From positions 12,946 through 76,945 of the forward strand of contig CBDDBX010000029.1 of assembly GCA_965225955.1 (NCBI GenBank): DNA of 64,000 bases, read 5' to 3'. Origin of the DNA: CBDDBX01 sp965225955 (GTDB lineage Bacteria; Acidobacteriota; Aminicenantia; UBA2199). Below the pieces are notes generated by a model. It was given only the letters and a program-made list of their open reading frames with translations. It was not told the origin of the DNA and did not search any database. A program made the position numbers and the translations under genes. Positions 43,278 through 50,814 of the stretch are shown one piece after another (within the stretch, counting starts at the first letter, position 1; each line of letters starts with the position of its first letter).

Positions 43278-43333
43278 GGAGGGGTGGCAGCAAACTGTGA
43301 GCTTCAGCGAATCAGTGTAGCTGACGGGGTGGT
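43278..43333 (+). repeat. Repeat X, copy 2 (56 bp)
   Basis: Three mismatches to 38194-38249. It ends 20 bp before repeat Z copy 2, so X and Z may belong to one larger element. Confidence 0.85.
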
Positions 43334-43353
43334 AATAAAAAGCCCACCACCAT

Positions 43354-43512
43354 TTACGAATCAATACATAAGGGTTGCTAATTTGTTTTGGGATGGGTTA
43401 TTGCGAAAATATGGATCGTAGTAAACCTACTCTTTCTAAGATTATTGTCAGTTTTATCGAGTTAATCATGGAAGTCATGGACTTCATTGGCAGTATCTTT
43501 TAATAGTAGATC
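43354..43512 (+). repeat. Repeat Z, copy 2 (159 bp direct repeat)
   Basis: Same length, orientation and end points as 40763-40921. Recombination between the copies would remove about 2.6 kb containing DUF5131 and tcmP. Confidence 0.93.
43411..43503 (+). CDS. Possible 30-aa hydrophobic peptide within repeat Z, copy 2
   Basis: The reading frame is kept relative to copy 1. The three nucleotide differences within it give one silent change and two mild replacements (Ile8 to Leu, Gly14 to Ser), and no stop has arisen. Three differences are too few to prove selection. Confidence 0.35.
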   Translation: MDRSKPTLSKIIVSFIELIMEVMDFIGSIF

Positions 43513-43701
43513 AGTTTCTACAGACTTCAATAATAAACATATTTATCAGAAAAATTTCACATTCAGCATTATAAATTGTCCAGTACAAATACAAGAGAAT
43601 CAATATGCAGAAAAGTTTTTCATAAAACGGAGCAAGAGCTTGTAGAAATCACTTTTTTTTCATGCTATCATAAAAGATAATATTCAAAGAGGAGGAAAGC
43701 T

Positions 43702-43881
43702 ATGCTATATAATAGCTTAAGCCCGTTAGTTTCTAAAGAAGCCAAAAAAATTCTTAATAACCCAAAAGAAGCAAAACGTGCTATGGATATTACCAGAAAA
43801 TATTCATCCAAACCCTCTTTTTCTTCCTCACCTACAAAAGATTGTAAACCTTCATCTGCAAAAACAAATAAAGTATTCTAA
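43702..43881 (+). CDS. Small hypothetical protein (59 aa)
   Basis: An ATG with a strong AGAGGAGG eight bases upstream opens 59 codons. The product is basic, with a helical start (SKEAKKILNNPKEAKRAMDI) and a Ser/Lys/Pro-rich, probably disordered tail. No family recognised. The good ribosome binding site is the main support. Confidence 0.55.
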   Translation: MLYNSLSPLVSKEAKKILNNPKEAKRAMDITRKYSSKPSFSSSPTKDCKPSSAKTNKVF

Positions 43882-44120
43882 AAGGCTTAATTCCATAATT
43901 ACGATTATTCTGATAATCTCTTTAGTTTACTTTGTATTCTTTCAATGATATTTCACAATTCTGTTCTGTTTTTAATAACTCCAGACGCAATGAGCGTCTC
44001 TTCCAAAGTTTTTCTTTAAAAGCTATATGCACCAACTTTTTTAAGGTTGTGTTAAGGTTTCGGGGATTGGTTTGTAATTTCTGATTTCCCGCTACACTAT
44101 TGTTCTGAGGTTTAAAAAAG

Positions 44121-44249
44121 ATGGACAATTTTGTAGTAAGTTTATTAGTAGGTCTGGCTGCTGTTGGTATTCTCTACTATTCAATGAACAGGCTCACAAA
44201 AAGACAGAAAGATACCCATCCTGATACAGAAGAAACTGATACTCAGTAG
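44121..44249 (+). CDS. Small single-span membrane protein (42 aa)
   Basis: ATG with GAGG ten bases upstream. One hydrophobic helix (FVVSLLVGLAAVGILYYSM) is followed by a basic patch (RLTKRQK) and an acidic tail, giving an N-out, C-in topology by the positive-inside rule. Its layout resembles the 34-aa protein at 46260. No family recognised. Confidence 0.5.
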   Translation: MDNFVVSLLVGLAAVGILYYSMNRLTKRQKDTHPDTEETDTQ

Positions 44250-44382
44250 AGTCAATACCATTTAGCTGCATTGCTCCGGATATAACGGGTATCTTTGCGT
44301 TTAATACCTTCTGGTATCTGATATTTCAGTTATTCTTGATTTTATCTTCTGAAGGAGTATTATTAATATATCCGGAGGTATT

Positions 44383-44670
44383 ATGGATAACAGAAACAAA
44401 TATGAATATCTAAGACACATTTTCAGAAAAATCGATTTTGATCCAGATCAGAAAGTTACTGTCAGTTCACTTTATTCACCAAACAGTAATGTTTCAGCAA
44501 AACAGAAGAAAATAGTAACCCGTCTGATTGACAATGGCTATCTTGCTGAAGAGAACAACTCAGAGAAGTGCTGCCTTACTGCAAAGGGAGAAGAGATCAG
44601 AAAATCAGTGATCAATCATAGCATCCCTATGGTATGGGAACAGGCTATGCCGGATATTTTCAAACTATAA
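44383..44670 (+). CDS. Small winged-helix-like protein (95 aa)
   Basis: ATG preceded by GGAGGT at close spacing. The order of segments (YLRHIFRKIDFD; QKKIVTRLIDNGYLAE; CCLTAKGEEIRKSV) suggests a helix-turn-helix with a wing (LTAKGEEIR is common in MarR-like and similar wHTH proteins). Possible small regulator; no specific family recognised. Confidence 0.6.
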   Translation: MDNRNKYEYLRHIFRKIDFDPDQKVTVSSLYSPNSNVSAKQKKIVTRLIDNGYLAEENNSEKCCLTAKGEEIRKSVINHSIPMVWEQAMPDIFKL

Positions 44671-44687
44671 ATCAATAACTATTTAAT

Positions 44688-44849
44688 CTACAGAGAGTCT
44701 TTAAGAACCTGAATGGAGTAGTCATCAGAACTAACTCCAGGAGCCTTTCTTATATATTTCTCTTTATACTTACCAGCATATCTTATTACTATTGAATTAT
44801 CTTCTTTTTTTATAAATAAAAGAGGTAAAAGGAAGATAAATTCCAGCAC
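44688..44849 (-). CDS. Possible small protein downstream of the zinc-binding gene
   Basis: After the stop of the 151-aa gene an open frame continues in another phase. A GTG at 44849-44847 would give 53 residues with one hydrophobic stretch (LEFIFLLPLLFI) and a basic tail. The reading frame is also open further upstream as a shadow. Start and reality are uncertain. Confidence 0.25.
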   Translation of the reverse strand: MLEFIFLLPLLFIKKEDNSIVIRYAGKYKEKYIRKAPGVSSDDYSIQVLKDSL

Positions 44850-44865
44850 TCCTACCTTTAGATAA

Positions 44866-45321
44866 CTACCTGTGTTGCCAGCAGTATCCCGAAGAGTGAG
44901 TTGTTTTTCTCCTGCACCGTCGTCCTTTTTTTGTAATACCTGAGCACTGTACAGAAGTATATGAAACAGGTTTAACATACTTCTTTTTTTTATCCAGTCT
45001 GTAACTCTTCCCATAACATTTAGAGCATGGTGAATAGTTAAGCCTGACTGCTTTCGCTTTTTTAATGGCAATACAGCTTTTTCTTAAATACTGACATCCT
45101 ACCTTATGAAACTTCTTACCTGTTCTGGTTACATATACAGTCTCAACTACTGTTTTCTGCTTTTTCCTGATATTAGAAGAACTTTTAGCAACAAGATTAT
45201 CTGAGTAAGTTCCTCCCAGAAAAAATATCAGAAACGAACTGATGAAAAATAATTTAAATAAGCTCTCTTTTCTTAAAAATGAGTACAACTCTTCTCTTTT
45301 GGAATGCGCCCTTTTTAACAC
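44866..45321 (-). CDS. Membrane-anchored or secreted small zinc-binding protein
   Basis: 151 aa. An N-terminal hydrophobic helix (~23-37, LFKLFFISSFLIFFLGG) acts as a signal or anchor. Two Cys/His modules follow: VYVTRTGKKFHKVGCQYL with SPCSKC, typical of small exported Ada-like metal-binding domains, and a C-terminal QCSGITKKGRRCRRKT with GYCWQHR, a zinc-finger-like module seen in many short exported proteins. The product is strongly basic. The combination suggests an extracytoplasmic nucleic-acid- or metal-binding protein; exact role unknown. Confidence 0.75.
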   Translation of the reverse strand: MLKRAHSKREELYSFLRKESLFKLFFISSFLIFFLGGTYSDNLVAKSSSNIRKKQKTVVETVYVTRTGKKFHKVGCQYLRKSCIAIKKAKAVRLNYSPCSKCYGKSYRLDKKKKYVKPVSYTSVQCSGITKKGRRCRRKTTHSSGYCWQHR

Positions 45322-45466
45322 TTCTCTCTCCTCCCGGTTTATTTGTCTTATACTCTCAATAATATTAAGAATAAGCTGTAAAAATCAACTCTTTAATTTC
45401 ATAATAGTTCACAATAACTGTAATCCATCGTCTTTCTGAAAAAGCTTTCATATAGTGGAGGAAATT

Positions 45467-46138
45467 ATGAGTATAACAGTTGCATCATTTAATATTGAAA
45501 AGAATGGAAAATCATCAGAGCTTGAAAAGCAAAGTAAGGTAAGTTATTTCATCGATACATGTGTTAAAAATGAATTTACAGTGATATTTCTCTGTGAAGT
45601 ACACTCTGCCCAGACAGGAAATTACAGCACTTTTCTGAGTCAGGCATATGCAGACTATAATGTATATGAATCTGAAGGGGGATACAGTAATGGCTATATC
45701 TGTATGGTAAGAACAGATTCAGGTCTCAAATACTATTACGACACCCTGAAGTATATGAATCGCAAAATAGTTCTTCTCGCCGGTGATGGTGGTTTTCTGA
45801 CTCTTGCACACTTTAAATCAGGGCAAACCGGATTAACAAAGGATCAGCTACAGACTGCTTCGGCATCTCTTGAAGAGATTGCAAAAGGCAAATGGGCAAT
45901 TACAGGAGATATGAACTGGGATTTCAGAAATCAGGCTGCTCTTACATTGCCAGGTGGCACTCAGGGGGTTACCTGCTGGGGAGACGATGTGCCAACCCAG
46001 ATAAAAGATGGAATTCTTGACTGGTGTCTGGCAGGTAAAGCAACACTTGTGGAACAGTATAAAAACGAACTCTTCAGTGAACTGCTTGATATGAGTGGCC
46101 CTGACCACAGACCTGTATCTTTTAAGATTACCTATTAG
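45467..46138 (+). CDS. Endonuclease/exonuclease/phosphatase-fold protein, CdtB-like
   Basis: 223 aa from the ATG at 45467; an in-frame GTG at 45455 overlaps the GGAGGA ribosome binding site and is unlikely. Motifs of the EEP superfamily are in order: ASFNIEK (Asn), FLCEVHS (Glu, metal ligand), LAHFKSGQTG, GDMNWDF (Asp/Asn catalytic pair), ILDWCLAGKA and GPDHRPVSF (Asp-His). The short length and spacing recall the CdtB subunit of cytolethal distending toxin, but no signal peptide and no CdtA/CdtC partners are visible. A DNase or a phosphatase of the same fold is equally possible. It stands alone and is followed by a 9-bp hairpin (46156-46182). Confidence 0.75.
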   Translation: MSITVASFNIEKNGKSSELEKQSKVSYFIDTCVKNEFTVIFLCEVHSAQTGNYSTFLSQAYADYNVYESEGGYSNGYICMVRTDSGLKYYYDTLKYMNRKIVLLAGDGGFLTLAHFKSGQTGLTKDQLQTASASLEEIAKGKWAITGDMNWDFRNQAALTLPGGTQGVTCWGDDVPTQIKDGILDWCLAGKATLVEQYKNELFSELLDMSGPDHRPVSFKITY

Positions 46139-46155
46139 CATAAACCTGGAAAGTG

Positions 46156-46182
46156 TTCAGAGACGGGATAAGTGTCTCTGAA
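46156..46182 (+). terminator. Hairpin after the EEP-fold gene
   Basis: Perfect 9-bp arms TTCAGAGAC and GTCTCTGAA with a 9-nt loop lie 18 bp after the stop codon. There is no T-run afterwards, so it may act as an RNA-stabilising or Rho-dependent end instead of an intrinsic terminator. Confidence 0.45.
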
Positions 46183-46259
46183 CCAACATATCAGGCTGTT
46201 GTGTATTATTCTGTGTTCCTGTATCATTAATAAGAACAAAACAAAAGAGGTTGTAATTT

Positions 46260-46364
46260 ATGGAAGATTTTTTAATTGGGTTTTTTGTAGCTATTGGATC
46301 TGTTTTTCTGGTTTCCCTTACAGTGAATATCTTTAAGAAGAAGAGAAAAAGAGATCAATTCTGA
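46260..46364 (+). CDS. Small single-span membrane protein (34 aa)
   Basis: ATG with GAGG nine bases upstream. The whole middle is one hydrophobic helix (FLIGFFVAIGSVFLVSLTV), ending in a strongly basic tail (KKKRKR). No family recognised; it may belong with the 42-aa peptide at 44121. Confidence 0.5.
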   Translation: MEDFLIGFFVAIGSVFLVSLTVNIFKKKRKRDQF

Positions 46365-46494
46365 AATTTGAGAAATCACATTAACACTGATATTATAAAC
46401 TGCTGCTTTACAGGGCATTTATACTAATTTTTACTTCATTAAAGATGAAAATTATTGTGTCGTCAACAGATAGGAATAATTACATTATATTCCT

Positions 46495-46725
46495 ATGGTT
46501 CACACAATAGATATGTTCTGTAAATCTGTGCGCAGAAGCGTTCATCTTTCAGAAATAAATGCTGCAATCTGCAGAAACGGAGAGATCTGTCTTGACCTCA
46601 GAGGAATGACAGAGGACCTCTGTATTCAGGATGAGGAGTTCCTCAGAGCTATCGTTCATTTTAACGACAAACGCATAGAGATGGATTTTCACGAGTTTTC
46701 AGATTTCATTGAAAAAAACCAGTAA
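46495..46725 (+). CDS. Small hypothetical protein (76 aa)
   Basis: Soluble, no membrane segment. It reads as a mixed alpha/beta domain with ICLDLRGMTEDLCIQDEEFLRAIV and a terminal helix MDFHEFSDFIEK. No family recognised. There is no strong ribosome binding site, so the start is uncertain. Confidence 0.5.
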   Translation: MVHTIDMFCKSVRRSVHLSEINAAICRNGEICLDLRGMTEDLCIQDEEFLRAIVHFNDKRIEMDFHEFSDFIEKNQ

Positions 46726-46742
46726 ACAGCCTGTATTTTTAA

Positions 46743-47204
46743 CTACTCAACTCTTTTCAGATTGTATATCACTTTCAGAGTTTTCCCCTTCTCTGCACCG
46801 GTAAGGATTATTACAAGGTTTTTACAACTCTTAAGATAATAGACTATCCTTGAAGGAAAATCATTCTGGAGATTCTCAAAAACAGCTCTTCTATTATCAA
46901 CACCTGTTAAAGTAAACACTGACAGCTTTTTACCATTAACAAATGGAGTCATCCTGATTTTCCCATCTATTTTTCTGAACTCTTCAAATTCAGCAAAAAC
47001 CAGACTGCCATCTTTTCTGATCTCTTTACTGATACTCAGAATTCTTCCACCTTCATAACCTGAATAGATAGCTTCAAAACTATTCTTCCCTACAACTCCT
47101 TTCCAGTGTCCTTCAAGCCAGTTGAGTTTTTCTATATTCCCGGCATATATTTCATAACACATAGAAGCTGACAGTAGTACCAGAACCAGTAGTAGCTTTT
47201 TCAT
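46743..47204 (-). CDS. Exported lipocalin-like protein (DUF6265-like)
   Basis: 153 aa with a signal peptide (KKLLLVLVLLSASMCYEIYAG, cleavage near residue 21). The mature part starts LNWLEGHWKG and continues with short beta strands (GGRILSISKEIR, SLVFAEFEEFR, RMTPFVNGKKLSVFTL), matching the small beta-barrel proteins that begin with a WLxGxW motif. Probably periplasmic; ligand unknown. Confidence 0.7.
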   Translation of the reverse strand: MKKLLLVLVLLSASMCYEIYAGNIEKLNWLEGHWKGVVGKNSFEAIYSGYEGGRILSISKEIRKDGSLVFAEFEEFRKIDGKIRMTPFVNGKKLSVFTLTGVDNRRAVFENLQNDFPSRIVYYLKSCKNLVIILTGAEKGKTLKVIYNLKRVE

Positions 47205-47343
47205 AATATTCTCCTGAATAATTATACCGGATCAGTAGATTATCTGCTTATGAAATAGTAAAATTTTCTTAACTGATTCCGGAGGTTCCATGAAAACTAT
47301 AGCTGTAGTATCAATCCCAGATTTATGAAAAGTAAAGGAAACT

Positions 47344-47769
47344 TTACTTAAAAAAATCTTCTTTAATAGTTTCAAGAAATGCAGGAAAGCTACTTAGTAG
47401 TGTTAAAAGAACTCCTGCCAGACTTATGAAATATCCCGTATATATACTCATGCCTCTGATTTCATCCATTACTGAAGCAGGAGCAGAACGACTAATTACA
47501 GAGAAATAGATAATAATCATCCATATAAGAGCTCCGGCACCAGCGAGTCCATTAATCGCAACCAGTCTTCTGTTGGAAGAATCTTTGGAAGTAAAAAATG
47601 TGGCAAGGAGAAAACCTATTCCCAGAAACAGGTTGATCCCGACTTCCTCCTTTATCAGTGCTACTTCTTCAGTGATCCACGGAAAGAAGAGACCAGCTCC
47701 AATAAGTACTGCGCCTGACAGTCTTCCTATATTTTTCCAGTCTCTCTTTTTCTCTTCTGAAATATTCAT
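47344..47769 (-). CDS. Small integral membrane protein (four helices)
   Basis: 141 aa with four hydrophobic helices at about 15-31, 41-60, 72-92 and 106-125, linked by short loops. No recognised motif. Stand-alone gene. Confidence 0.65.
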   Translation of the reverse strand: MNISEEKKRDWKNIGRLSGAVLIGAGLFFPWITEEVALIKEEVGINLFLGIGFLLATFFTSKDSSNRRLVAINGLAGAGALIWMIIIYFSVISRSAPASVMDEIRGMSIYTGYFISLAGVLLTLLSSFPAFLETIKEDFFK

Positions 47770-47849
47770 AGAAGCACCTCTGTTCTTTTAGTATAATATT
47801 ACATACTCAAATTTAATTTGCAAAAAGAGGTGTCTCTTTAGGTTTCACC

Positions 47850-48380
47850 TTAATAATTGATGCTTTTACAGAAGCCATATACCTCAAGATTACCCTGCAT
47901 AAAATCTATCTCCTTAAACCTTGTGAACCCTATTCGTTCATACATTCCCCAGGCTACCTGCATTGACTGGGTCGTATGCAGAACGACCTGACTCACTCCC
48001 AGTTTTACAGATCTTCTTATACACTCCTCTGTAAGAGATTTACCTACTCCTAGTCCTCTGGCTTCAGGTTTAACAGCCAGTAACCGTATTCCACTGCTAT
48101 CTTTGACCTCTGAAGCTGTTCCGCCGGATCCGTAAGACCTCATATCTTTATAGAATGCCACACTACCAAGTACTTCTCCTTCAGAAGTTACAGCAACCAG
48201 TACTTCAATACTGTCTTTATCAACTCTACTCTTTACATCTCTTAACATTGAGTAGTATTCCGGCTGCTCTTCAACTGACGGCATACCCGGGAGAACCTGA
48301 TATACTTCCACCGCCATATCTCCTGTTTCCCTGTACTCTTCAGGCCTTACTTCCCTTATTTCATAATTTCCTGCTCTCAT
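47850..48380 (-). CDS. GNAT-family N-acetyltransferase
   Basis: 176 aa. The acetyl-CoA loop is recognisable in LLAVKPEARGLGVGKSLTEECIRRS (R/QxxGxG/A type: ARGLGVG). A central strand EVLGSVAFY and a terminal MQVAWGMYERIGFTRFKE complete the fold. The substrate is not predictable. The GGAGGAG ribosome binding site upstream of the ATG supports the start. Confidence 0.9.
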   Translation of the reverse strand: MRAGNYEIREVRPEEYRETGDMAVEVYQVLPGMPSVEEQPEYYSMLRDVKSRVDKDSIEVLVAVTSEGEVLGSVAFYKDMRSYGSGGTASEVKDSSGIRLLAVKPEARGLGVGKSLTEECIRRSVKLGVSQVVLHTTQSMQVAWGMYERIGFTRFKEIDFMQGNLEVYGFCKSINY

Positions 48381-48461
48381 TATCTCCTCCTTTATACGTG
48401 TATAGAGAAGTTTTATCAGTAAAAGAGAGGAGTGTCTGTGACTCAGGTCACACTGGGAAAT

Positions 48462-49124
48462 TTATCCTGAAATAAGTTGCTGAAGCTCTTCTTCTTTGAG
48501 AACCTCAATTATCCCACGCTTCAGGATGATATAACCTGAATCTGCGAAACTGTTAAGTAACCGGGTAATAATTTCCCTTACAGTTCCCAGTTCATCTGCA
48601 AGATCCTGGTGAGAAACTTTAAGTACTTTATCATGTTTAAGAAGATATGCTGCAAGCCGGTTATCAAGTTTATGAAAGGCAACCTCTTCAACAAGCTGCA
48701 TTAGAGTTACAACCCGTTTTGAAAAGAGACTGAAAATATATTCTCTGAAACTCTTTACTTCCATAAGAAGATTAAATGTCCCTGGAGAAATCTGTATAAG
48801 AAGAACATCCTCTTTAACTTCTCCTGTTGCATTATAGGGTTCATTACCAAGAAGGCAGCCAGTAGTTACTACACAGGCATCCCCTGGAGTTACGCTATAT
48901 AAAGAGAGTTCTCTTCCATTAAGTGATTGTTTGAAAACCCTCAGTTTTCCTTTGAGTATGAATGGAAAGCCTCCACATTTCTGGAGCTCCCTGAATATAA
49001 GCGTTCCGGCTTTAATAGTTACAGATTCAGCTTCATTAATAAGTCTTTGAAGAAGGTTCTTTTCAATGGTTTTTAAAACCGGATAGGTTACAATCAGAAG
49101 GTCTTTTTCTTTCTCATTCAGCAT
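48462..49124 (-). CDS. Crp/Fnr-family transcriptional regulator
   Basis: 220 aa. An N-terminal cyclic-nucleotide-binding-type beta-roll (IKAGTLIFRELQKC, FPFILKGKLRVFKQS, LYSVTPGDACVV) is joined by a long helix to a C-terminal helix-turn-helix (VSHQDLADELGTVREIITRLLNSFADSGYI). The four-Cys iron-sulfur ligand set of Fnr is absent. The N-terminal domain matches regulators that often sit near rhodanese and sulfur or redox genes; here the PiT-rhodanese operon lies about 0.75 kb away. Confidence 0.92.
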   Translation of the reverse strand: MLNEKEKDLLIVTYPVLKTIEKNLLQRLINEAESVTIKAGTLIFRELQKCGGFPFILKGKLRVFKQSLNGRELSLYSVTPGDACVVTTGCLLGNEPYNATGEVKEDVLLIQISPGTFNLLMEVKSFREYIFSLFSKRVVTLMQLVEEVAFHKLDNRLAAYLLKHDKVLKVSHQDLADELGTVREIITRLLNSFADSGYIILKRGIIEVLKEEELQQLISG

Positions 49125-49262
49125 AGAGAATAATTAGCACATAAAGAAGCCGGAATCAAACTCTTATGAATGAAACTTCCGGCAATTCTCACTGGTAGTC
49201 TTCTGTTACCTGTTATAAGTTTTTGCCTTATAAAACATCAAAAAGTAAAATAAACTTTACTT

Positions 49263-49487
49263 TTAATTGATACCGGATTCGATTATTACCTTATGCCCGC
49301 ACTCAGGGCATTTAAGAGTTATATGTTCTGAAATATGCTCAAGAGCACCATCACTAAGCACTCCTCTCTGATCCTGTACAAGCATTACTTTTTTAGCTGT
49401 TGAAGATTTCAGACAGTAACCACAATAGTAGTTCCCCCCACTATCTCTATAGATATTATTCTCAAACAGAAGTTTTACTAATTCCAA
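49263..49487 (-). CDS. Small zinc-ribbon-like protein (74 aa)
   Basis: Two CxxC pairs, YYCGYCLKS and LKCPECGHK, are separated by ~35 residues and could form one zinc-binding ribbon. No membrane segment. Stand-alone gene; function unknown. Confidence 0.65.
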   Translation of the reverse strand: MELVKLLFENNIYRDSGGNYYCGYCLKSSTAKKVMLVQDQRGVLSDGALEHISEHITLKCPECGHKVIIESGIN

Positions 49488-49656
49488 AACTCCCCTCCCA
49501 TATTAATCTCATTAACCAATACCATCATAACCCACTTATAATCTACATTTCAAGAGAATAATTTAATCTTAACACAAAATTTTCTTCATATAGATTACTA
49601 TTTTCACATATTCTGAAAGTGCTTCAGATTCTGTAAGACTTTTTTATGATAAATTC

Positions 49657-49874
49657 GAATACCCTCTGGGGAAGAAGCAGGAAAAGTGACAGCTACGCTG
49701 TACCCATCTCTGCTATTAATCGCTGTTCGCAAGCTCACTGCTCATACAGAGACCTTCAGTAGTGAGAGGTACTCCAGGCGAGGCCTGCCTTGGGGAAGTT
49801 TGAAGAATGAAAACGAAGGCAGGTGATCTTAGAAAGTCCAGCAAGCCTTAAATTAATGCCAGTCAGTGCTGGCT
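49657..49874 (+). ncRNA. Candidate structured non-coding RNA
   Basis: No ORF of note lies in 49500-49874. A possible promoter (TTCAGA, 17-bp spacer, TATGAT ending at 49650) precedes a ~210-nt stretch clearly richer in G+C than the flanks. It contains nested pairings: GTACC/GGTAC (49700-49704 with 49768-49772) enclosing TCTCTG/CAGAGA, and a CCTGCCTT/AAGGCAGG hairpin (49784-49791 with 49816-49823). GCCAG/CTGGC near 49859-49873 could be its end. It does not show the signatures I know for SRP RNA, RNase P RNA or tmRNA; a 6S-like RNA is possible but unproven. Confidence 0.4.
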
Positions 49875-50324
49875 TCAGTCAGTGATTTTCTTCTTCTGAA
49901 AAAAGACTATAACACAGGGAATCAATAGCAGAATATCTCTGAAAATAACCTGAAGGGCGCCACCACCTTCGCCACCACCAGAGTCAAAGCAGCCACAATC
50001 CACATCAAGTCCTCTTGCCAGATTAAAGGTAAGTACCACAATAAACAGTAGCAACAGCCCACCTATTATCATGGCAGAGCCTTTGGCAAATCTGCAGGAA
50101 ACAATAATCCCTATACCGGCAATCATCTCAACCCAGGGTAAAAACAGAGCGATTGCATTAATAGACCATGCAGGCATTATCTGATAGTTATGAATTACCT
50201 GGGCAAAAGCTTCGGGTTCTGCAATTTTATGAATACTGGCATAAATGAATACCAGCCCCGGAATTAATCTGGCGATGAACTGAACTACAGGGTGAGAAAA
50301 GATCTCTCTAATTTTCCGGTTCAT
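49875..50324 (-). CDS. MauE/DoxX-like membrane protein
   Basis: 149 aa from the ATG at 50324. That start is chosen over one six codons upstream because GGGGAGG sits at the right distance from it. Four transmembrane helices are visible (FIARLIPGLVFIYASIHKI, FLPWVEMIAGIGIIV, AMIIGGLLLLFIVVL, and one near the C-terminus), with DVDCGCFDSG in the loop. The CGC motif and PGLVFIYASIHKIAEPEAFA are typical of MauE/DoxX-type quinone- or disulfide-related membrane proteins. It overlaps the rhodanese gene and probably works with it in periplasmic sulfur or thiol redox chemistry. Confidence 0.85.
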   Translation of the reverse strand: MNRKIREIFSHPVVQFIARLIPGLVFIYASIHKIAEPEAFAQVIHNYQIMPAWSINAIALFLPWVEMIAGIGIIVSCRFAKGSAMIIGGLLLLFIVVLTFNLARGLDVDCGCFDSGGGEGGGALQVIFRDILLLIPCVIVFFQKKKITD

Positions 50325-50814
50325 AAACATCCTCCCCGCCACTCATAGCCTGATGCTCCTGCCATTCAGCATATCCACCTTTATAAACCATGATATCAGT
50401 ATGTTTTTTCTGCTTTAGAAACTCTGCAAGTTTTTCTGAATCAGTACAGGTTTCGGAAGAACAGTAAACTACTATGGTTTTACCTTCAGGCAAAGATGCT
50501 ACAATACTCTCATAAAGTTCAGAAAACTCTTTAATCGGAAGGTTCAGAGCGCCTTTGATATGCCCCATCTGAAAATCATCTCTCTCCCTTGCATCCACAA
50601 TAACTGCCATATCCTGATCAATCAGAACTTTAAGAGTTTCAATATCAATTGATTCAAATTGTGAAGGAGGAGGAGTGTAAGCAGTGAACATTAGTGAGAT
50701 TCTGCCTTTATATACGTTGAAGCAGAGTCCCGCAATAATTGAAATAACAAGAACAACAGAAACCTGGAAGAGGATTCCTCCTCTTCCGTCATAATGTTTT
50801 CTATTTTTTACCAT
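50308..50814 (-). CDS. Membrane-anchored rhodanese-like protein
   Basis: 168 aa. An N-terminal helix (ILFQVSVVLVISIIAGLCFNV, ~15-35) anchors a periplasmic rhodanese domain. The domain has VIVDARERDDFQMGHIKGALNLP, then the active loop VVYCSSETC with the catalytic Cys of CSSETC, and YKGGYAEWQ at its end. Such proteins carry sulfane sulfur or act in thiol redox. The gene overlaps PiT upstream and MauE/DoxX downstream, so the three form one transcript. Confidence 0.92.
   Translation of the reverse strand: MVKNRKHYDGRGGILFQVSVVLVISIIAGLCFNVYKGRISLMFTAYTPPPSQFESIDIETLKVLIDQDMAVIVDARERDDFQMGHIKGALNLPIKEFSELYESIVASLPEGKTIVVYCSSETCTDSEKLAEFLKQKKHTDIMVYKGGYAEWQEHQAMSGGEDVYEPEN

Larger units (their letters stand above)
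42822..43701. other. Repeat-rich intergenic region
   Basis: About 880 bp without a convincing protein gene. It holds a degenerate X/Y repeat fragment (~42930-42975), a segment near 43010-43040 echoing one near 37985 (CCCTGTTAAA-CGGGA type), then Y copy 2, X copy 2 and Z copy 2 end to end. This looks like debris of small mobile or recombining elements downstream of the tcmP cassette. Confidence 0.7.

Noticed and set aside
40763..43512. Integron attC sites
   Set aside because: Repeat Z lacks recognisable paired RYYYAAC/GTTRRRY boxes, the genes are not in one orientation, and no integrase is present.
43922..44128. 68-aa minus-strand ORF
   Set aside because: No ribosome binding site, low complexity, and it overlaps the upstream region of the 42-aa plus-strand gene.
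44850..45071. Upstream part of the 127-aa minus-strand ORF
   Set aside because: It overlaps the zinc-binding 151-aa gene in another frame, whose Cys/His modules show it to be the real coding frame.
47291..47329. 12-codon plus-strand ORF after a GGAGG site
   Set aside because: Too short and with no supporting context.
49657..49874. SRP RNA, RNase P RNA, tmRNA or cobalamin riboswitch
   Set aside because: The conserved cores of these RNAs were not found, although a GGGGAAG...GGAAAA stretch is superficially riboswitch-like.
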